NCBI RefSeq assembly: GCF_003363435.1
Contig: NZ_QRCT01000048.1
Location: 1 to 64,000 of the forward strand
Reading direction: 5' to 3'
Length of the DNA stretch: 64,000 nucleotides
Source of the DNA: Anaerosacchariphilus polymeriproducens
GTDB taxonomy: Bacteria > Bacillota > Clostridia > Lachnospirales > Lachnospiraceae
The position numbers and the translations under genes were made by a program. Below the pieces are notes generated by a model, which saw nothing but the letters and a program-made list of their open reading frames with translations, was not told the origin of the DNA and made no database searches. Below, piece by piece: positions 8,656 to 16,714 of the stretch; the first letter of the stretch is position 1; every line of letters starts with the position of its first letter.

Positions 8656-9822
8656 TTAAAAAATTCTTCTTACTGCAACAATTTCTCTATATGTAGCACT
8701 TTGAATTCGTATTCCGGTTTCAGAACTGCTTGCATTAACGATTTGTCCTCCACCTATATAAATTCCAACATGTCCGCTATAACAAATGATATCTCCCGGT
8801 TGTGCCTGGTCATAACTAACTCCATAGCCAACTCCAGCCTGAGCACTTGAGGAGTGAGGTAAACCAACACCAAAATTTGCATATACACTCATTACGAATC
8901 CAGAACAATCTGCTCCATTCGTTAGGCTTGTCCCACCGTAAACATAAGGATTCCCAACAAACTGACAAGCAAAATCTGCGACTGCTTGTCCAGATCCACT
9001 TCCAGAACTTTTAGATGTAGAACTTGAACTTTCTTGTGATGAATTCTTTGAAGATGATTTAGAAGTTGATGCTTTCTGTGCTGCTTTCTCAGCTTCTTCT
9101 CTCTCTTTCTTTTCTTTAGCAAGTCTAGCTTCTTCCTCTTCTTTTGATTCTGCTGTTACATAAAAGGTTTTACATTTTACAAATTCTTGAGAGACATAAC
9201 CCTCTCCTTCCTCTATAGAAACTTTGACCCATCCATCTTTCTCTTCCGTAACAGTAAGCTCTTCCTCTTGTGGTACTAATCCTATGATATCAGATGTAGC
9301 ATTCGAATCTTTTCTAACTCTGAGCGTCTCTGTATCAACAACAGCAATTCTGTGACCAACTGACTTTGCTAATTCTTCATTATTACGAACAACAAACTCT
9401 GATTTTACATATCCGGTTACAGAACCAGATTTAATTTTGTACCAATCACCTTTTGTTTCCAATATAGTAGCAGCAGAGTTATTATAAAGTTTTCCAACAA
9501 CTTCTCCTTCCTCGTTTGCCTCAACCCTTACATTGACATAATTATCAACCTGTGCAATTGCTATATCTGCATATTCAGATTTGACTTTTTTGGTTTTTTT
9601 CTTCTCTTCTTTTTTTGTATTTTTAGGTTCTTCTTTTTTTGTTGAATTTTTAATTTCTTTCGTTTTCTGTGGTGCCGTATAGCATTCCGAAAATGCTAAA
9701 GATACACCAGCACTTGGAAGCATTTCTTTTTCACTGGCAGCTTTCGTACTTATCATTGATCCTGTGAATACTACGCCCCCAACCAGGCAACACGCTGCTA
9801 CTTTAACTATATGTTTCTTCAT
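8656..9822 (-). CDS. SH3b-NlpC/P60 cell wall hydrolase
   Basis: About 388 residues, secreted. A Sec signal (MKKHIVKVAACCLVGGVVFTG) is followed by a Lys/Glu-rich linker, two bacterial SH3 domains (about residues 90-160 and 165-220), an acidic/basic coiled region (KEEEEARLAKEKKEREEAE), a Ser-rich linker and a C-terminal NlpC/P60 domain. The catalytic Cys is in DCSGF, the His in GHVGIY, and the third polar residue is in IVNASS. Such enzymes cut the D-Glu to diamino acid bond in peptidoglycan stems. The ATG at 9822 follows TTGGAGG. A strong hairpin ends the transcript. Confidence 0.92.
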   Translation of the reverse strand: MKKHIVKVAACCLVGGVVFTGSMISTKAASEKEMLPSAGVSLAFSECYTAPQKTKEIKNSTKKEEPKNTKKEEKKKTKKVKSEYADIAIAQVDNYVNVRVEANEEGEVVGKLYNNSAATILETKGDWYKIKSGSVTGYVKSEFVVRNNEELAKSVGHRIAVVDTETLRVRKDSNATSDIIGLVPQEEELTVTEEKDGWVKVSIEEGEGYVSQEFVKCKTFYVTAESKEEEEARLAKEKKEREEAEKAAQKASTSKSSSKNSSQESSSSTSKSSGSGSGQAVADFACQFVGNPYVYGGTSLTNGADCSGFVMSVYANFGVGLPHSSSAQAGVGYGVSYDQAQPGDIICYSGHVGIYIGGGQIVNASSSETGIRIQSATYREIVAVRRIF

Positions 9823-10065
9823 TCTTACCTCCAATTAATATTTATATATTTATTGTTTTTTATTTATTACGAATTTATTAATTATATTACAAACTCATTA
9901 TAACAAAGTACTCTATCTATGTCAATTAAAATTCTTTAAAAGTCTTTTACAACGAATTTTGTCTTTTTTCTTTTTTATTTACTGAATTATCTGCATTTTT
10001 ATTTATATTTTTCTTGAAATTTGCAGGAATTTGTTATATATTTTTATTACAAGGAGGAATTGCTT

Positions 10066-10239
10066 ATGGATATTTCATTATTATCATCTTTGGGGCAAAT
10101 CAATGTTCAAAATGATGTAGGAGTTGCTATGCTAAGTAAATCTCTCGATTTAATTGAAACTATGGGAGACGGAATGCAAAAAATTATGGAGCAATCAGTA
10201 ACTCCTCATATCGGTTCAAATATTGATATATCAATATAA
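10066..10239 (+). CDS. YjfB family putative motility protein
   Basis: A 57-residue protein with the YjfB pattern: short N-terminal MDISLLSSL, a central amphipathic helix (GVAMLSKSLDLIETMGDGMQKIMEQS) and a polar end HIGSNIDISI. In Bacillus and Clostridia such genes are usually expressed with flagellar genes, but the molecular role is unknown. The start is set by ACAAGGAGG 8 bases upstream; earlier in-frame codons have no ribosome site. It stands alone, with a terminator just after it. The flagellar genes of this window are far away (52-54 kb). Confidence 0.82.
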   Translation: MDISLLSSLGQINVQNDVGVAMLSKSLDLIETMGDGMQKIMEQSVTPHIGSNIDISI

Positions 10240-10269
10240 ATTTTGAATACGATTTCCAAACAGAATGCA

Positions 10270-10305
10270 AAAAAAGAGCGGCGGCTATTGCCATCGCTCT
10301 TTTTT
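10270..10305. terminator. Bidirectional terminator
   Basis: AAAAAAGAGCG pairs with CGCTCTTTTTT around a 14-base loop, between the convergent YjfB and CPBP protease genes; it touches the stop codon of the latter. Confidence 0.87.
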
Positions 10306-11260
10306 ATATTATAAACTCTCTAAAAAACATAAACAGAATACAAATACAAACTCCAAAAATTAATGGAAATGTTACTATCTTTTCCTTTTTTTCTTCTTTC
10401 CAAATACTTTTAACGTGTTCCCATCTATTACATCGTTTGCATAAAACGATGAACACCACGCCCGCAAGAACGGCTGTCCCTATAGAAATTAAAATCCAAA
10501 CACCAACACTGATCAATATTTGAATCGTTGAAAGTCCATCATGAAATTGTAAGGATTGACCCGATTGTTTTGAAAAAAGATCTGTCGAAAGCCCCAACTC
10601 ATTTGCTTTTTTTATGATTAGATTTATAACAGTCAACAATATGACTGAATTACCGTTTATAATCAAATGTGCTGTCATTGAGCTATAAATACTACCTGTC
10701 GCTTCAATTAATAAAGCAAAGAAAACTCCCATGAACACAGTATAACAGAATTGATTAAAATTTAAATGAACTAATCCAAACATAATAGATGATATTAAAG
10801 CTGCATATTTTATACTAGCTTTTCTCATTGTATGAAACATAATCCCTCTAAATATAAATTCTTCAAATATTGCTGGAGATACAGCAATAAATAAAAAATT
10901 TAATAAAAATGGTCCATCCATTAGACTTCCAATAGCTTTAGAAGCAACATCCTTAACAAAAAATTGAGAGATCATACTAATCGTTGACATAAGCGGAATC
11001 ATCAAATAAGTGATCAGAACCACTAATAATAAATTAGATATCTTTATTTTTCTGTACGGTATCAATCGTATAGGATTACTCTTTGTAACCAGAAGAAAAA
11101 TTAATCCAGGTATCACAATAAATCCTTGCGATACTAATAACAATAGATACGTTGAAAGTTGTATTCCATTCATATTTAATTTAAATATTGTGAAAATTCC
11201 TAATATATAAACAATTGTAATAATTAAAAATAAAATACCGGCATTTTTTGTTGTTCTCAT
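10304..11260 (-). CDS. CPBP family intramembrane metalloprotease
   Basis: A membrane protein of about 318 residues with seven or eight hydrophobic segments. It carries the CPBP (Abi/CAAX) motifs EEFIFRGIMF (metal-binding Glu pair and Arg) and FGLVHLNFNQF (His). Bacterial members include immunity and anti-stress proteases; no bacteriocin gene is adjacent here, so the target is unknown. The ATG at 11260 follows GGGGGTAAG. A hairpin between this gene and the upstream one suggests separate transcripts. Confidence 0.85.
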   Translation of the reverse strand: MRTTKNAGILFLIITIVYILGIFTIFKLNMNGIQLSTYLLLLVSQGFIVIPGLIFLLVTKSNPIRLIPYRKIKISNLLLVVLITYLMIPLMSTISMISQFFVKDVASKAIGSLMDGPFLLNFLFIAVSPAIFEEFIFRGIMFHTMRKASIKYAALISSIMFGLVHLNFNQFCYTVFMGVFFALLIEATGSIYSSMTAHLIINGNSVILLTVINLIIKKANELGLSTDLFSKQSGQSLQFHDGLSTIQILISVGVWILISIGTAVLAGVVFIVLCKRCNRWEHVKSIWKEEKKEKIVTFPLIFGVCICILFMFFREFII

Positions 11261-11281
11261 TCTTACCCCCAATCATGAAAT

Positions 11282-11312
11282 AAGGCCGGCTTTTTGGAAA
11301 AGCCATGCCTTA
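11282..11312 (-). terminator. Hairpin terminator after the 77-residue gene
   Basis: AAGGC and a GGCTTTT arm pair with AAAAGCC and GCCTT across a mismatched bulge, about 7 bases past the stop of the 77-residue gene. ATTTC follows on the minus strand. Confidence 0.65.
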
Positions 11313-11319
11313 TTCTTAG

Positions 11320-11553
11320 TTAGCCATTAATCATAAATGCCACTAATTTGTCAATATCTTCTTTTTCATAAGCAATTATTTCCAACTCGTCTACTTGGCC
11401 ATCTGAAAAAACTTTAGCCATTGAAACATATTGAGAAAGTTTGGACTTTAAATTAAGTCTGTCACCTTCACCTGTTACTAATTCAACTTTTCCTACACAG
11501 CTATCTACCACTTTAAAAAATTTTTCAATATCGGAAATGTTTTGAACTTTCAT
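11320..11553 (-). CDS. Conserved small protein, unknown function
   Basis: A 77-residue soluble protein (IEKFFKVVDSCVGKVELVTGEGDRLNLKSKLSQY and later IIAYEKEDIDKLVAFMING) with a mixed alpha/beta pattern. I recall similar small proteins in Lachnospiraceae, sometimes mislabelled as polyA polymerase, but I cannot assign a function. A GAGGTAATG-like ribosome site is present. It lies between RidA and the CPBP protease on the same strand, with gaps of about 100 and 60 bases. Confidence 0.65.
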   Translation of the reverse strand: MKVQNISDIEKFFKVVDSCVGKVELVTGEGDRLNLKSKLSQYVSMAKVFSDGQVDELEIIAYEKEDIDKLVAFMING

Positions 11554-11656
11554 TTACATTACCTCCTTTCTTCGGGCAACTGTAATCCTCAAACAAAGAT
11601 ACAGCGCTTCTTATATTTTAATACCTGCATAAAATGCAAGTATAAATTATCTTTGG

Positions 11657-12031
11657 TTATTTCTCAGCAATGGCTTCGATTTCAATCATTACATCTTTTG
11701 GAAGCCTTGCAACTTCAACACATGATCTTGCAGGAAAATTTTCTGTAAAATATTTCTGGTATACCTCATTAATTACACTGAAATCATCCATATTCTTTAT
11801 GAATACCGTAGTTTTAATTACTTTATCGGCACTCGTTCCTGCTGCATCTAGCAATGATATCAAATTAGAAATTGCGATATCGGCTTGTTCCTTAACTCCA
11901 CTCGGTATTTCTCCAGTGTCTGGTATTACCGGAATCACACCCGAAGTAAAAATCATTCCATTCACTTCAACCGCTTGTGAATATGGTCCTATCGCTGCCG
12001 GAGCCTTTTTGGTAGTAATAATTTTTTTCAT
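11657..12031 (-). CDS. ridA: RidA family enamine/imine deaminase
   Basis: A 124-residue protein across the full RidA (YjgF/UK114) family length. Motifs are APAAIGPYSQAV near the N-terminus, FTSGVIPV, and the C-terminal FPARSCVEVARLPKDVMIEIEAIA, which includes the conserved Arg that binds the carboxylate of the imine substrate and the terminal Glu. It hydrolyses reactive enamines produced by PLP enzymes. Ribosome site AGGAGGATATATAC. It has its own gap on both sides. Confidence 0.93.
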   Translation of the reverse strand: MKKIITTKKAPAAIGPYSQAVEVNGMIFTSGVIPVIPDTGEIPSGVKEQADIAISNLISLLDAAGTSADKVIKTTVFIKNMDDFSVINEVYQKYFTENFPARSCVEVARLPKDVMIEIEAIAEK

Positions 12032-12074
12032 GTATATATCCTCCTAAGTTAATTATTTGCAAAATTTTAAACTG

Positions 12075-12908
12075 TCATTTCTTCATTATTGTTTTATCTG
12101 AAATATCAATTTTTCCTTCCTTTAACAGCTTTCCAACCGCACGTTTAAATGCGTTTTTACTTAATCCCAACTCACGTTGTATAATCTCAGGCGCTGCTTT
12201 ATCATTAAAAGGAAGTACTCCTGCATATTCTTCGATTGCATTCATAACAGTCTTCGCATCTTCACTCATCTGCAAATATGCTTTTTTGCGAATACTTAAA
12301 TCCAATTTTCCATCTTCCTTTACATTTGTTACTCTAAATTCTGCAATATCACCAACCTGCAACCCCGTATTTCCTTCTTTTTTTGGAATTAGACCGGAAT
12401 ATAATTCTTCTACCGCAACAAAAGTTCCAAATTCCTCGCTAATTTCATATACGATTCCCTGCACTTGATCATCCTTATTGTATGGTGAGTCATTTCTCAA
12501 AAAATCATAGATCTTCATCGTTGCACACAGTCTATTGCTTTTATCAATATAAAGAGATACCAGATATTTCTCACCCTGACGTACTCTTTTTGTTTGTTCT
12601 TTAAAGGGCAATAACAGATCCTTTTCCAAACCCCAGTCTAAAAAAGCCCCTATCTTTCCAACTTCAATAACTTCTAAAACTGCAAGTTCACCCAAAGCTA
12701 TTTTAGGTTCATTGGTAGTTGCTATTATTCTGTCTTTCGAATCTTTATAAATAAAGACTTCAATTTCATCCCCTGTTTTCATTCCCTCGGGAACCTGCTT
12801 TTTGGGCAGTAATACTCTTTCTTCAGAGTCCTGTTTCTCTGCTAGATAAAGTCCAAAATCTACTGATTTTGTACAAATTAATCTTTGTTTCATTCCTAGT
12901 TTTATCAT
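12075..12908 (-). CDS. cvfB: CvfB-like S1 RNA-binding protein
   Basis: A 277-residue protein with three S1-type OB folds and a C-terminal winged helix, the CvfB/YitL arrangement. The segment LGELAVLEVIEVGKIGAFLDWGLEKDLLLPFKEQ is typical of the second S1 domain; EISEEFGTFVAVEELYSGLIPKKE marks the third. The C-terminal helix-turn-helix runs from FNDKAAPEIIQRELGLSKNAFKRAVGKLLKEGKI. CvfB affects virulence gene expression in Staphylococcus through RNA binding; a general RNA role is likely here. It is 11 bases downstream of the thioesterase gene and probably in one operon with it. Confidence 0.87.
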   Translation of the reverse strand: MIKLGMKQRLICTKSVDFGLYLAEKQDSEERVLLPKKQVPEGMKTGDEIEVFIYKDSKDRIIATTNEPKIALGELAVLEVIEVGKIGAFLDWGLEKDLLLPFKEQTKRVRQGEKYLVSLYIDKSNRLCATMKIYDFLRNDSPYNKDDQVQGIVYEISEEFGTFVAVEELYSGLIPKKEGNTGLQVGDIAEFRVTNVKEDGKLDLSIRKKAYLQMSEDAKTVMNAIEEYAGVLPFNDKAAPEIIQRELGLSKNAFKRAVGKLLKEGKIDISDKTIMKK

Positions 12909-12919
12909 AATTACCTCAC

Positions 12920-13633
12920 TTAGTCCTCACATTCAAATGCAACTATCGCGTATGGTTTTCCTTCTACATCACATAGGGAAATCATATATGCATTCTCTTC
13001 CTGATGTAATTTGGGGACTATAATGTCTCCCAAAACTGCTTCTCTACGATATTCTGCCCTCATTTGAGAAATTGTTTTATCATCTGGGATAAATTCTTTT
13101 GCCATTTGAATATATTGTCCATTGTTGACATGATTATTCGTATCTATATGGTATTTACGAACAGGAAATGGTTCCAAACATTCCCATGTTTCAGGAAGTT
13201 TAATTTTTCTCTTTTTGTAATTCATCGGAAATTTCTCTTCTAAACCTCCATATATGGCAGCCATTTCTTTCTTAACTTTAACAGGATGCCTGTTTTCAAG
13301 TCCCATTAAAACCCAAATAGAATTCGCATATGCTAAATTCTTCCCCTTTTCATTTTTGATTACAAAATTTCTGTTTCCGTAAAAACCTTTAAAATCGTAA
13401 GGCCATGTACTGATTTCGATTCTTTCGCTTAATTTAGGATAAGATTCAATCACTATCTGCCAGGAATTCAATATCCAAGCTAGTTTCTTTTTTTTAAAGT
13501 AATCAAGGCCGGCTCCCACATCTTCTGAATGAAATGTACTTACATCCTGAAAATAATTTACTAAAGAGCTTAATGTTAACCTTTCTTTCGCATCAACTTC
13601 GCTGAAACGTACTCTGCTTTTTAAACTATACAT
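12920..13633 (-). CDS. Acyl-ACP thioesterase
   Basis: About 237 residues, two tandem hotdog folds as in the bacterial FatA/FatB-like acyl-ACP thioesterases. The first repeat has VNYFQDVSTFHSEDVGAG and LAWILNSWQI; the second contains the catalytic region YHIDTNNHVNNGQYIQMA with the Asn and His of the N-x-H motif. It releases free fatty acids from acyl carrier protein. The ATG at 13633 follows GCAGGAGC. It is followed closely by cvfB. Confidence 0.88.
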   Translation of the reverse strand: MYSLKSRVRFSEVDAKERLTLSSLVNYFQDVSTFHSEDVGAGLDYFKKKKLAWILNSWQIVIESYPKLSERIEISTWPYDFKGFYGNRNFVIKNEKGKNLAYANSIWVLMGLENRHPVKVKKEMAAIYGGLEEKFPMNYKKRKIKLPETWECLEPFPVRKYHIDTNNHVNNGQYIQMAKEFIPDDKTISQMRAEYRREAVLGDIIVPKLHQEENAYMISLCDVEGKPYAIVAFECED

Positions 13634-13831
13634 GTTTTGCTCCTGCAATACTTATTTCTATATTTGAATGTTATTGTATCACACTTAATAATTGATTACA
13701 ATAAATGGAATTAATCGTATTAAAAATATTTACCCCATTTTTATAGGGATATGCAACTCAATTTTTTTATGGTAAAATAGGTATAAGAATTTTAATACCA
13801 AATTTAGAATTATTATTACGGAGGAACGATA

Positions 13832-14305
13832 ATGGACAAAAAAGAACAAAAGATTCCATCTGAGATCATCGCTGAATATAAAAATGATATTGACCTTTTA
13901 ATTGCATATATCCCATGGCTTGAGACAAAATCGGGAAATGATGTTATGTCTACTTATAAAGGAGACAGCAAAGTTCCTATAAATTTTTCAATTCCAATTT
14001 ACGATGGAACATTAATGAGGTTTATTAAGCTTATACAAACAACCAAATTCATGGATAAAAATTATCCATATTTTTATAGACGCCACAATGTTAAAACTTC
14101 TGAAGATGAAATAAAAGCTATCAAGAAAGCTACTATAAATGATATTGAAGTATTTAGAGGGATTTTTTCCAAATATGTGATCATGGGACGTTCACATGGC
14201 ACCGTATGGCAGCAAGGCGTTGCTAATGGTGTGTTTTTAGCCTTATTGATTCGGCTTAAAGAAATAATAGAATATTATGACAAAACATTGCTTGAAAAAA
14301 AATAA
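13832..14305 (+). CDS. DUF6508-like protein
   Basis: A 157-residue soluble protein. The pattern of an N-terminal helical region (EYKNDIDLLIAYIPWLE), a central variable part, and a C-terminal helix pair (EVFRGIFSKYVIMGRSHGTVWQQGVANGVFLALLIRLKEII) resembles DUF6508, a family of unknown function. The residues GRSHGTVWQQGVANG are the best matching part. The ribosome site is ACGGAGG. A TGGTAAAAT sequence about 55 bases upstream could be an extended -10. It has its own terminator. Confidence 0.6.
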   Translation: MDKKEQKIPSEIIAEYKNDIDLLIAYIPWLETKSGNDVMSTYKGDSKVPINFSIPIYDGTLMRFIKLIQTTKFMDKNYPYFYRRHNVKTSEDEIKAIKKATINDIEVFRGIFSKYVIMGRSHGTVWQQGVANGVFLALLIRLKEIIEYYDKTLLEKK

Positions 14306-14350
14306 TGCTGCTTTCCTGTTTCAAATTGTATGCAAATTAAATTAAAAACC

Positions 14351-14389
14351 AAAAAGATGCTTGCGGTTCATATCCCAAGCATCTTTTTT
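14351..14389. terminator. Bidirectional terminator
   Basis: AAAAAGATGCTTG pairs with CAAGCATCTTTTT around a 12-base loop. It separates the plus-strand DUF6508-like gene from the minus-strand tRNA. Confidence 0.87.
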
Positions 14390-14397
14390 GTCGACAG

Positions 14398-14469
14398 CTG
14401 GCCCACAAGGATTCGAACCTTGAAATGACGGAGTCAGAGTCCGTTGCCTTACCGTTTGGCGATGGGCCA
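14398..14469 (-). tRNA. tRNA-Gln (anticodon CTG)
   Basis: Reads on the minus strand from TGGCCCA to TGGGCCA plus discriminator G. The acceptor arms pair perfectly, the anticodon stem CGGA/TCCG encloses the loop CTCTGAC (anticodon CTG), and the T loop TTCGAAT is canonical. The 3' CCA is not encoded. The 72-base length and D-loop CAAACGGTAAGGC fit tRNA-Gln. Confidence 0.95.
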
Positions 14470-14512
14470 ATATTTTCAACAAGCTGTATTATATACTATT
14501 CAGCTTAGCATT

Positions 14513-15208
14513 TCAAGTACTTTTTTTATTACTTAGCAAATTAATCACTTCGGGCAGCGAATCAAACATCTCAATTTGATTATCCAGAACTGCATACATA
14601 TAAGCATTCTCTAATATAATCTCTGCTTTTCCGTTCGTTACTTCAGTGAGTGTTATTTTTAATTCATCTAACAATTCTAACGGAATCATCGCTTCTACCG
14701 CTACATTTTCGGTATATTCCGTATGAATAATATGAATTGAATGTTGACCTAAAACGTATTGAATCTTGCCTATTCCATTATAATCTGTCCGAATTAAAAT
14801 TTTTACTCCTTCTTTCTGTTCTATGATTTTGCAGTCCTTCAATCCTTCTTTCACTGCTTTTTGATAAGCTCGGACTAATCCTCCTGTCCCCAATAAAGTA
14901 CCACCAAAATATCTGGTCACTACCACGACTGTATTATGAACTTCTTCACCTAATAGTACATCTAACATTGGTCTGCCAGCAGTTCCACTTGGCTCACCAT
15001 CATCACTACATCCTTGAATCTCATTTTGTTTGCCAATTACAAATGCAAAACAGTTGTGATTCGCATCCCAATATTTCTTTTTCAATTGATTTATAAAATG
15101 AATCGCTTCTTCTTTCGTTTCTACTCTTTCTAAGGTAGCAATAAACCTTGATTTTTTTTCAACGATTTCTTCTTGTCCACCCTCATATATTACTTTTATT
15201 ACGTTCAT
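14513..15208 (-). CDS. YigZ/IMPACT family protein
   Basis: About 231 residues. The N-terminal UPF0029 domain shows EKKSRFIATLERVETKEEA, NHNCFAFVIG, CSDDGEPSGTAGRPMLDVL and VVVTRYFGGTLLGTGGLVRAY, all typical of YigZ. The C-terminal DUF1949 domain (about residues 145-210) follows. IMPACT proteins affect translation control in eukaryotes; the bacterial role is unclear. The start at 15208 follows GGAAGAG. It is transcribed away from the alcohol dehydrogenase gene. Confidence 0.92.
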   Translation of the reverse strand: MNVIKVIYEGGQEEIVEKKSRFIATLERVETKEEAIHFINQLKKKYWDANHNCFAFVIGKQNEIQGCSDDGEPSGTAGRPMLDVLLGEEVHNTVVVVTRYFGGTLLGTGGLVRAYQKAVKEGLKDCKIIEQKEGVKILIRTDYNGIGKIQYVLGQHSIHIIHTEYTENVAVEAMIPLELLDELKITLTEVTNGKAEIILENAYMYAVLDNQIEMFDSLPEVINLLSNKKST

Positions 15209-15304
15209 CTTTCTCTTCCTTAATATCATTTATTTGCAATTAATTGTTAATTATTTTAGCATGTTAAGAGATTTTTCGCAAATGTGAAGTTTTTAACATT
15301 GATA

Positions 15305-15333
15305 TTGTATTTACTGCTTTTATCGATTATAAT
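15305..15333 (+). promoter_or_regulatory. Sigma-A type promoter for the alcohol dehydrogenase
   Basis: TTGTAT (15305-15310), a 17-base spacer and a perfect TATAAT (15328-15333), 41 bases before the start codon. Confidence 0.65.
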
Positions 15334-15374
15334 TATTATATTGAAAAAACTACCAACTTAATAAGGAGGATTTT

Positions 15375-16553
15375 ATGAGCAGATTTACATTACCTAGAGA
15401 TATTTATTTTGGAAAAGGAGCACTTGAAACATTAAAAACACTGCAGGGAAAAAGAGCCATTCTTGTTTTAGGCGGCGGTTCTATGAAGAAATTTGGTTTT
15501 GTTGATAAAGTACTAGAATACTTAAAAGAGGCTGGCATTGAAACTACTTTATTTGAAAACGTGGAACCAGACCCTTCTGTAGAAACTGTAATGAAAGGTG
15601 CTCAGGCAATGACTGATTTTCAACCTGATTGGATCATTGCTATGGGGGGCGGTTCACCAATTGATGCTGCCAAAGCAATGTGGGCTTTTTATGAATATCC
15701 GGAAACTACTTTTGAAGAGTTGATCATCCCATTTAATTTCCCGACCTTAAGAAAGAAAGCTAATTTCTTAGCAATTCCTTCTACATCTGGTACAGCTACT
15801 GAAGTTACTGCCTTTTCTGTTATAACAGACTATGAAAAAGGAATCAAATACCCATTAGCTGATTTTAATATTACACCTGATGTTGCTATTGTTGATCCCA
15901 CTCTGGCAGAAAGCATGCCAAAACATCTTACTGCTTATACCGGTATGGATGCATTAACACACGCAATTGAAGCATATGTTTCAACCTTACATAATACTTT
16001 TACAGATCCATTAGCTTTAAAAGCTATTTCAATTGTTAATACAGATTTATTAAAATCCTATGATGGAGATACTAAATCAAGAGAAGAAATGCATTATGGG
16101 CAATGTCTTGCTGGTATGGCATTTTCTAATGCACTATTAGGTATTGTTCATTCAATGGCTCACAAAACAGGGGCTGTATTCTCAACCGGACATATTACAC
16201 ACGGTCTGGCTAATGCTATGTACTTACCATATGTCATTAAATATAATGCTAAATTGCCAGAAGTTGCTGCAAGATATGCTGAAATAGCAAATTCAATCGG
16301 AATTACCGGAACCGTAGATGAATCCGTTCAAAAATTATGTGATAAAATAGTGGAATTAAATAACTATATGGGTATTCCGAATACTTTAAAAGAATTTGGA
16401 ATATTAGAAGATGAATTTAAAGAGAAAATTTCTTCTATTTCTGAAAACGCTGTGGGTGATGCATGTACAGGTTCAAATCCAAGACCAATTGATGCCGCTA
16501 CTATGGAAAAATTATTTACCTGCATTTATTATGGTAATCCTGTTGAATTTTAA
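15375..16553 (+). CDS. Iron-containing alcohol dehydrogenase
   Basis: A 392-residue group III (iron-dependent) alcohol dehydrogenase. The nucleotide loop is AMGGGSPIDAAKAM (about residues 94-107), and the metal ligands are the Asp of TGMDALTHAIEAY, the His in the same motif, and the His residues of HSMAHKTGA and GHITHGLANAM. It resembles butanol or 1,2-propanediol dehydrogenases that reduce aldehydes with NAD(P)H during fermentation. The exact substrate is not readable. AATAAGGAGG precedes the ATG and a clear promoter and terminator flank the single gene. Confidence 0.92.
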   Translation: MSRFTLPRDIYFGKGALETLKTLQGKRAILVLGGGSMKKFGFVDKVLEYLKEAGIETTLFENVEPDPSVETVMKGAQAMTDFQPDWIIAMGGGSPIDAAKAMWAFYEYPETTFEELIIPFNFPTLRKKANFLAIPSTSGTATEVTAFSVITDYEKGIKYPLADFNITPDVAIVDPTLAESMPKHLTAYTGMDALTHAIEAYVSTLHNTFTDPLALKAISIVNTDLLKSYDGDTKSREEMHYGQCLAGMAFSNALLGIVHSMAHKTGAVFSTGHITHGLANAMYLPYVIKYNAKLPEVAARYAEIANSIGITGTVDESVQKLCDKIVELNNYMGIPNTLKEFGILEDEFKEKISSISENAVGDACTGSNPRPIDAATMEKLFTCIYYGNPVEF

Positions 16554-16564
16554 ATATATCATTT

Positions 16565-16592
16565 AAAGGGATAAGCAATTGTTTATCCCTTT
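16565..16592 (+). terminator. Terminator after the alcohol dehydrogenase
   Basis: AAAGGGATAA pairs with TTATCCCTTT around an 8-base loop, followed by TCTTTC, 12 bases after the stop. Confidence 0.82.
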
Positions 16593-16714
16593 TCTTTCAT
16601 TTTATATCTTAATATCTTTCTAAAAATTTCCAATCGATTTTTTCCCTTTATTTAAATTAGACTATTTGTTATAATGAAACTGTTATAATGTCATAATAAG
16701 GAGGCATAACAGAA